A stretch of 24,497 nucleotides of DNA, taken from contig NMRA01000936.1 of the NCBI GenBank assembly GCA_002633005.1, positions 4,522 to 29,018 on the forward strand, written 5' to 3'. Source of the DNA: Phoronis australis (Eukaryota; Phoronida; Phoronidae). Below are positions 18,633 through 24,497 of this stretch, piece after piece. Made by a program: the position numbers and the translations under genes. Positions within the stretch are counted from its first letter, which is position 1, and every line of letters begins with the position of its first letter. A model generated the notes under the pieces. It did not search any database. It saw nothing but the letters and a program-made list of their open reading frames with translations, and was not told the DNA's origin.

Positions 18633-19038
18633 AGAGATGCAGGTATATGTATTTGTAGTCTTGACAACGTGATGACGTTGATATGCAAATTTTCAGTGCT
18701 GCGGTGTATGAATGCATTGCCATCGTTGCGACAAATGGTTTACATACTCTTAATTTACTTACACATTTTGTAATTAAATGCCAGAAACTTTGATGCACTT
18801 ATTTGTATATTTTAAGTACACCAGAACCTTCTGGGACGATGTTTTCGAATTTTACTTTAGTGATAGCGATGAAACATTCATGAACGCTAATGTTTTTTTT
18901 GGAATTAACAACACATATTCGTCTACAAATTTATTTTTGGTTCTAGCAAAATATCACAAAAACTGTCCATGTTGGGGGGTTACCATCTGTTAATGCTTTT
19001 GCGAATATTTGGAAAGAGTATTATCTTACAGAGAAATA
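18633..19038 (+). repeat. Contig D start, overlap with 18226-18631
   Basis: Begins after the n at 18632 with AGAGATGCAGG and repeats 18226-18631 with a few substitutions. It then continues with new sequence to 19678. Confidence 0.88.
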
Positions 19039-19080
19039 TATTTTTAGAAAAATAGTCAGTTTGATAGATTTAGAAATAGG
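18760..19080 (+). mobile_element. LINE reverse-transcriptase C-terminal remnant (longest copy)
   Basis: The frame reads PETLMHLF, KYTRTFWDDVFEFYF, VFFGINNTYSSTNLFLVLAK and YHKNCPCWG. A one-base shift inside the G6 run at 18974-18979 restores the homologous downstream text LPSVNAFANIWKEYYLTEKY. The order PET-HLF, FW, FG-NN, L-KYH, then F-N-WK-YY is that of the region following the reverse transcriptase in L1/Tx1-type non-LTR elements. A stop (TAA at 18775-18777) and the frameshift show that it is dead. The catalytic RT and endonuclease are not in the window, so it is a 5'-truncated insertion. Confidence 0.7.
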
Positions 19081-19128
19081 TGGTTACAATTTGCTCATAT
19101 TATTGAAAATTAAGCGACCATTGAGTGG

Positions 19129-19149
19129 TGCGTGCGTGTACGTACGTGT
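19129..19149. other. Alternating purine-pyrimidine tract
   Basis: 21 bases of strict purine-pyrimidine alternation, mostly TG/CG/TA with an ACGTACGT palindrome. Such tracts can adopt Z-DNA. It lies just past the LINE remnant. Confidence 0.45.
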
Positions 19150-19278
19150 TCATTGTTATTTACATTGTAATATTGCATTTTGATGATAAATGTATTTAAA
19201 AAATATTAGAAGAGTGAGCCACTTCAAAAGCAGCTCTTACAATGAACATTATTTTGCTTGTTATGGTTGAAAGGAATA

Positions 19279-19973
19279 CCAGCGACCTCGCTTAACTCGT
19301 CCCCTTTGGCACCGCGAAAATGAGACGACTTATAAGAGTGACGACTCATATTTCAGTCTTCGTTTTGACGACGTAAGTGTGATATACTTGTACTTACTTA
19401 TATTGCGATGATGGCCTGGTATATCAATTTCTACATCATCGATTTCTAATGATTAGCATGTGTAGTTTGGTAAATTCAGATAAAGGTCGTTTTCGTCATC
19501 ATTTATATATCAAATGTAGTTTCATTGTAAATGGCAGGTTAGGTAACAAATATTCGAGACCGGGTTAGATCTATCGACTTTAATCTTTGATATTTTATTT
19601 GTATAGGGGTGAAGTCTGACTTCGATTGACAGTTCTTTGCAACATCTCTTGTTGCCAGCGCTACTATGCATGAGCTCANGCCAGCGCTACTTTGCATGAG
19701 CTTAAACTCTCACGATCATATTTGTTGAAAATAAGCATGACAACACAAGTCAATTTGTGACAACTTACCTGAAAGTGTTTGCATATTAATGTCGGATATT
19801 CTCGCTTTTGAGACACGAGTTAAGCGAACACGACCACTTAAACACGTGTACTTAACCGTGAACATTTACATGTTACTAAATAAGCGTGATAAGCGTGTAA
19901 AAGGAACCAAGAACATGCGATGACTTCTACAGACGGACGAATTATGCGATGAAGAGTTAAGCGAGGTGGCTTG
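19279..19973. mobile_element. MITE with 20-bp inverted ends and TA flanks
   Basis: Left end CCAGCGACCTCGCTTAACTC (19279-19298). The right end, read inverted, is CAAGCCACCTCGCTTAACTC (19954-19973): 18 of 20 identical. TA stands on both sides (19277-19278 and 19974-19975), as after Tc1/mariner/pogo-type insertion. ACCTCGCTTAAC-like ends occur in pogo/Tigger-type elements. No transposase frame is present. Partial copies of the end motif (TTAAGCGAACAC near 19823) lie inside. The element spans the n at 19679, so its length of 695 bp is approximate. A second copy of the right end is at 20278-20297 in the next contig. Confidence 0.65.
19680..19704 (+). repeat. Contig E start, 25-base overlap with 19654-19678
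   Basis: After the n at 19679 the sequence repeats the 25 bases before it with two mismatches. This is the shortest of the five overlaps. Confidence 0.8.
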
Positions 19974-20227
19974 TATTCAGGATTATCTGCAGTTTGACTG
20001 AATTTACGATTTTCAGCGTTTTAGAATTACCTGTATTGATGACCGGAGTGTTTACTTTTGAAGCCATTATATGAGTGAGACGTACTTCGTTGGTCAGCGA
20101 TAGAGCATGTTAATTTGGAAATAGCTTTTTACTCAAATACATTTAAATTAAAATTGAATTATATTGTAAAACTTCAGATCGAATTATACCGATATTGTTT
20201 TTTTAAACACCAAACTTAGCTTATTAN

Positions 20228-20552
20228 GAACCAAGAACATGCGATGACTTCTACAGACGGACGAATTATGCGATGAAGAGTTAAGCGAGGTGGCTTGTAT
20301 TCAGGATTATCTGCAGTTTCACTGAATTTACCATTTTCAGTGTTTTACAATTACCTGTATTGATGACCGGAGTGTTAATTACCTTTAAAGGCATTATATG
20401 ATGAGACGTACTTCGTTGGTCAGCGATAGAGCATGTTAATTTGGAAATAGTTTTTTACTCAAATACATTTAAATCAAAATTGAATTATATTGTAAAAATT
20501 CAGATCGAATTATACCGATATTGTTTTTTTAAACACCAAACTTAGCTTATTA
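20228..20552 (+). repeat. Contig F start, overlap with 19904-20226
   Basis: After the n at 20227 the sequence restarts at GAACCAAGAACATGCGATG and repeats 19904-20226 with several substitutions and small indels, including the right end of the MITE. It then continues into S4. Confidence 0.9.
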
Positions 20553-20589
20553 GAACGACAATAAACTCGAGTTTCGCTGAAGAAGCTAA

Positions 20590-20834
20590 CTTTTGATTTC
20601 GATCAATAGAACCACTGTAAAATTGGTCTCAACTAGTTCCTTACTGATATGATAAGTGGTCTTTGGTCTTTCAAAGAACTGACAGTTCGTCATTATCGGT
20701 TCCGTGGTCGGGAATAAAAATACACTTATTGACAAATCGAACTGTAGAATTTAATCTCATGCAATATGGAGTTGTCAGTTCTTTCGCAAGCCCCAAAAGC
20801 ACACCTACTTTAATCAATTTGAGACCAATTTCAT
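20590..20834. repeat. S4 copy of shared block M
   Basis: Matches S1 2585-2727 and S3 12402-12535. It holds GTTGTCAGTTCTTTCGCAAG and AATTTGAGACCAAT. It is longer than the S1 copy because it carries a middle part (GTCGGGAATAAAAATACACT) that aligns with S3 (ATCGGCGAATAAAACGACAC) but is missing in S1. Confidence 0.55.
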
Positions 20835-20951
20835 GAAGCAATGTGGCTTTATAACCGTTTGAAAATGTAGCAGAAAAATACAGGGTATTGCGTTCCGATT
20901 GTCGTGCCGATTTGATTGTATCCTTGAATAACAATGTTTTTTTCTTTCCAG

Positions 20952-21140
20952 GGAAATAAATTGTGTCCTCAAACTGACGCTTTTAGTCGAACATCAAGTG
21001 CTTTGTATGCGCTGATTTTTTTCCCGATATTTCACGAATCTTCCGTATCTTTTCGATCTTTTTCATTTGTTGAACTCAACGGGGGTTTGGTTTTTGAACC
21101 GTGGGGATTCATATCGCTTATTACTCACTCATTTGTATAA
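20952..21140 (+). CDS. Candidate last exon in S4, unknown
   Basis: Not recognised. A strong acceptor (T-rich run then tttccag) ends at 20951. The frame after it begins GNKLCPQTDAFSRTSSAL and stays open for 62 codons to a stop at 21138-21140. The middle is rich in F and S and weakly hydrophobic (ALYALIFFPIFHESS). It follows block M, as a duplicated S-type gene might predict, but shows no clear similarity to the S2 or S3 exons. No donor or polyadenylation signal is clear nearby. Confidence 0.17.
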   Translation, partial: GNKLCPQTDAFSRTSSALYALIFFPIFHESSVSFRSFSFVELNGGLVFEPWGFISLITHSFV

Positions 21141-21753
21141 TGTGTCCTCATTTTGTTGCGGGGACACTTCCAAGCTCTTCATGAAGACTATGACTAGTAT
21201 TTTATGGCAAAGAAATATTAGTATTTGCAATTTCTGATGACCAACGCGTTGTTGCGATACAGAAACACATTGTCAAAAAGTTAGTCATGTTGGAAAATGA
21301 ATCAACACCATCCTACCCCCACCGGAACCATTCCAGTGCCACCAAAACCTCACCGCGACCACTTTTGACATGAGCCTAGTTCATTGTGCTTCTCCGTGCT
21401 TATCCGAGTAGACAGATATCTTAGCTCAGTTAGCCCGGTCTGTTGAAGTAAAAGTAAAATGAAAGCCAGTCCTGTTTATCGTAACATTTCGATTGCTTGT
21501 TCAAACAGTAAATCTAAAATTTAAATGTTTCAATGTTTGGCTTTCTCTAATTTATGTTTTTCTCATCTTTTTTATGGTCTGTGCAGATCAATAGAAAATT
21601 GACATTCAATACGCCTGACATTCTAATTTGCTGGTCTATCATAACCGTTGCATTTGCACCGCTTTGCTAAGCACGTCATTCACTTGCACGGCTCTCCTTC
21701 CATCGCCAACGCTTAGTATAGACCTATCATAACCACCTATTCTGTTTTCAGGT

Positions 21754-21784
21754 ACTCCACTGGCAGCCTCCAGTGAAAGGGAGT
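21754..21784. repeat. Hairpin conserved in array units
   Basis: CACTGG (21758-21763) pairs with CCAGTG (21770-21775) around CAGCCT. Outer ACTC and GAGT extend the stem across a five-base bulge. An identical hairpin is at 24116-24146 and a shortened one near 23411. A pyrimidine-rich run and tttcag precede it, so it also resembles a splice acceptor plus exon start. Confidence 0.5.
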
Positions 21785-23695
21785 AGCGACCATTCCTAGA
21801 GGAGCTGACACCGATCCCTTAAAATTACATGAAACACGTTCACCTCCTCCATATCTACCACGCTACCATCATGTCCTCCCATGTACCACAACCACCTCTA
21901 TCCCTACCATTGTCACCCCACCAATTCCTGAACTAAGTTGTGATAGTGAGATGATTCTGAAAATGCCAGAAGACAACTAATGCCCAAAACACCACCAATG
22001 CCCACATTGGCGTCGCAACAATTTCCACCACGAATCTCCTCACTACCTCCCCATCACACACAACCACATAATCAGGACCATCCCACCACCATCGAGGACT
22101 TTTTGTGAAAGAGCAACAACTTGGCAAGCACCCAAATTACTACCATCGCAATAGTCACCTTTTCCATGATCACCATAACTACAATCACCATTGCACTCCA
22201 ACTGCACTATTTTTATATTCACGATGTCTTCTTCCGTTAACCCTACAACTACCCCCATCAGAAGCACTCCACTAACACCAAAACCTCACCACAACCACTT
22301 TTGACATAATCCAAGTTCATTGTGCTTCCCCTTGGTTATCCGAGTAGACAGATATCCTAGCTCAGTTAGCCCGGTCTGTTGAACATATTTTCAAAAGTAA
22401 AGTGAAAGCTAGTCCTGTTTCATGTAACATCTCGACTGCTTGTTCAAACAGTAAATCTAAAATTTAAATGTTTCAATGTTTGGCTTTCTGTAATTTCTGT
22501 TTTCCACGTGTTTTTTCGAGTGAGTGCAGATCAATAGAAAATTATCATTCAATACCTTTGAAGTTCTCTTTTGCTGATCTAACTAGACCGTTTCCGTTTT
22601 CCTTCCTAGAGGAGCTGACACCGTTCCCTTAAAATTACTCGGAACACGTCCACCTTCCTCTCAACCACCACGCCATCATCATGTCCTCCCCTAGCACCAC
22701 CACCACCACTACCCTCACAACTTCAACCCGACCATTTCCTAAACTAAGTTGTGAGGGTGAAGGGATTCAGCAAATGCCAGAGCACAACCAATGCACAAAA
22801 CACCAATAATGCCCAGAGTACCACCATTCGGTTCACCACCATTTTCAACACCAATATCCTCTGTATCCCCCCCAGACACAACTACGTCATCACGACCATC
22901 CCACCACCACCAAAACGTTTTTGTGAAAGTGGAAGAACTTGCCAATCTCCTGAAACGTCACCATCGCCATCCTCACGATCAAAGTAACTACAATTACGAT
23001 TGCTACTCAAACCACAGTTGATATATTCACATGTCCTCTTCCCGTAAATCCATCACTACCCCCACCAGAACAACTCCACTATCACCTATACCTCACCACA
23101 ACCACTTTTGACACAATTAAAGTCCACTGCACTTCTCCTTGCTTATCTGATTAGACAGATATCCTAGCTCGGTTAGCCCTGTCTGTTGAAGATATCAGTT
23201 AATCAAGAAGCTTTAAAGGTAAAATGCAAGACAGCCTCGCTTAACGAAATATCTTGACTACTTGTTCAAAGAGTAAACCTTAACTTCAAATGTTTCAATA
23301 TTTGTCCTTATGTAAATTTGTTAATTGCAAAGCGCGTCCCTCAGTTGGCCTCTTCCTGCATCACTTCATATAGATCTACCACGACCACATAAATCGTTTC
23401 AAGGTACTCTGCTGGCAGCCTCCAGTGAAGGGTGTGGCGACCCTAACTAGAGGAGCTAACCCAATTCCCTCCACCTTCACCACACCCACCACCTCACCAT
23501 CACCACCATCATGTCCCCTTCCCGTAACACCATCCTACCCCCACCAGAACCACACCACTACCACCAAACCCTCACCGCGACCACTTTTGACATAATCCTA
23601 GTTATTGTGCTTTTCCGTGCTTATCCGAGTAGACAGATATCCTAGCTCAGTTAACCCTGTCTGTTGAAGATATTTTCAAAATTAAAATAAAAGCC

Positions 23696-23963
23696 AGTCC
23701 TCTTTATCGTAACATCTCGATTGCTTGTTCAAACAGTAAATCTAAATTTAATTGTTTCAATGATTGGCTTTCTGTAATTTCTGTTTTTCTCATCTTTTTT
23801 ATGGTCAGTGCAGATCAATAGAAAATTGAAGTCCTCTTTATCGTAACATCTCGATTGCTTGTTCAAACAGTAAATTTAAAATTTAAATGTTTCAATGTTT
23901 GGCTTTCTGTAATTTCTGTTTTTCTTATCTTTTTTATGGTCAGTGTAGATCAATAGAAAATTG
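23696..23963. repeat. 134-bp tandem duplication inside array unit 4
   Basis: The segment starting AGTCCTCTTTATCGTAACAT at 23696 is repeated from 23830 with few differences, period 134 bp. The duplication is younger than the divergence between whole units. Confidence 0.75.
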
Positions 23964-24497
23964 ACATTCAATACGTGCGACGTTCTAATTTGCTGGTCTA
24001 ACTAAACCGTTGCATTTGCACCGCTTTGCTAAGCACCTCGTTCAATTGCATGGCTCTCCTTCCATTGCCAACGCTTAGTATAGACCTATCATAACCACCT
24101 ATTATGTTTTCAGGTACTCCACTGGCAGCCTCCAGTGAAAGGGAGTAGCGACCCTTCCTTGAGGAGCTGACACCGTTCCCTTAAAATTACATGAAACTCG
24201 CCCACCTCCTACATATTTACCACGCTACCATCATGTCCTCCCATGTACCACCACCACCTCTATCCCTACCATTGCTAACCCACCAATTCCTGAACTAAGT
24301 TGTGATAGTGAGACGATTCAGAAAATGCCAGAACACAACTAATGCCCAAAACACTACCAATGCCCACATTGGCGTCACAACAATTTCCAACACGAATCTC
24401 CTCAGTACCTCCCTATCACATACAACCACATAATCAGGACCATCCCACCACCATCGAGGACTTTTTGTGAAAGAGCAACAACTTGGCAAGCACCCAA

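Larger units (their letters stand above)
21301..24497. repeat. Degenerate tandem array, CCA/CAC-rich, open at right edge
   Basis: At least four unequal units, anchored by ACTTTTGACA then TATC(C/T)GA(G/T)TAGACAGATATC, start near 21361, 22298, 23104 and 23583 (spacings about 937, 806 and 479 bp). Each unit has a G-poor CCACC/CATCACC stretch, the anchor, an AT-rich part with GATCAATAGAAAATT, and in three of them the block CTGGCAGCCTCCAG. 24116-24497 matches 21754-22135 closely (offset about 2362), suggesting a higher-order repeat. The minus frames at 21933-22127, 22739-22945 and 24295-24489 are translations of the simple repeat, not genes. Confidence 0.8.

Noticed and set aside
21933-22127. W- and V-rich minus frames repeated in the array (also 22739 and 24295)
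   Set aside because: They are translations of the degenerate CCA/CAC repeat, and recur because the DNA repeats.
1-24497. CRISPR array, bacterial operon or phage genes
   Set aside because: No regular short repeats with spacers, no ribosome-binding sites and no dense coding; composition and elements are those of an animal genome.

Overview
The window looks like a stretch of animal nuclear genome, most likely a marine invertebrate; the species cannot be named. Evidence: it is AT-rich with no long ORF or operon, it has short candidate exons with GT-AG splice sites, it has a tRNA-like head with RNA polymerase III A and B boxes inside a transposon remnant, and it has TA-flanked MITEs, a decayed non-LTR retrotransposon piece and a degenerate tandem array. 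No full-length gene of a known family is recognised. Every protein call except the retrotransposon remnant is a low-confidence candidate.

Layout. 1-1200: CpG-rich DNA and two candidate minus-strand exons, one with a polyadenylation signal. About 2370-2730, 5200-6370, 11840-13100 and 20580-21140: four related segments, here called S1-S4. S1, S2 and S3 share a TGACGTCA-type element followed by a short coding-like motif, F-(C/Y)-H-G-F. S2 and S3 also share small exons and introns. S1, S3 and S4 share a further block. This dispersed duplicated small-exon family is the most likely candidate for something undescribed. 6888-7599: a hAT-like non-autonomous element with a tRNA-like SINE head inside. 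8809-9063: two hairpins, the second shaped like a microRNA precursor. 14694-19080: pieces of a non-LTR reverse transcriptase C-terminal region. 19279-19973: a MITE with 20-bp inverted ends and TA flanks. 21301-24497: a degenerate CCA/CAC-rich tandem array that runs off the right edge.

Assembly caution. Five of the six single n characters (14772, 17051, 18632, 19679, 20227) sit exactly where the following sequence jumps back and repeats what came just before, with a few per cent divergence. The simplest reading is a staircase of overlapping, unmerged contigs from different haplotypes. If so, 12153-20552 holds about 4.4 kb of redundant sequence, and the real locus is near 20 kb. The redundant copies give free allele comparisons, which are used below to test candidate reading frames.
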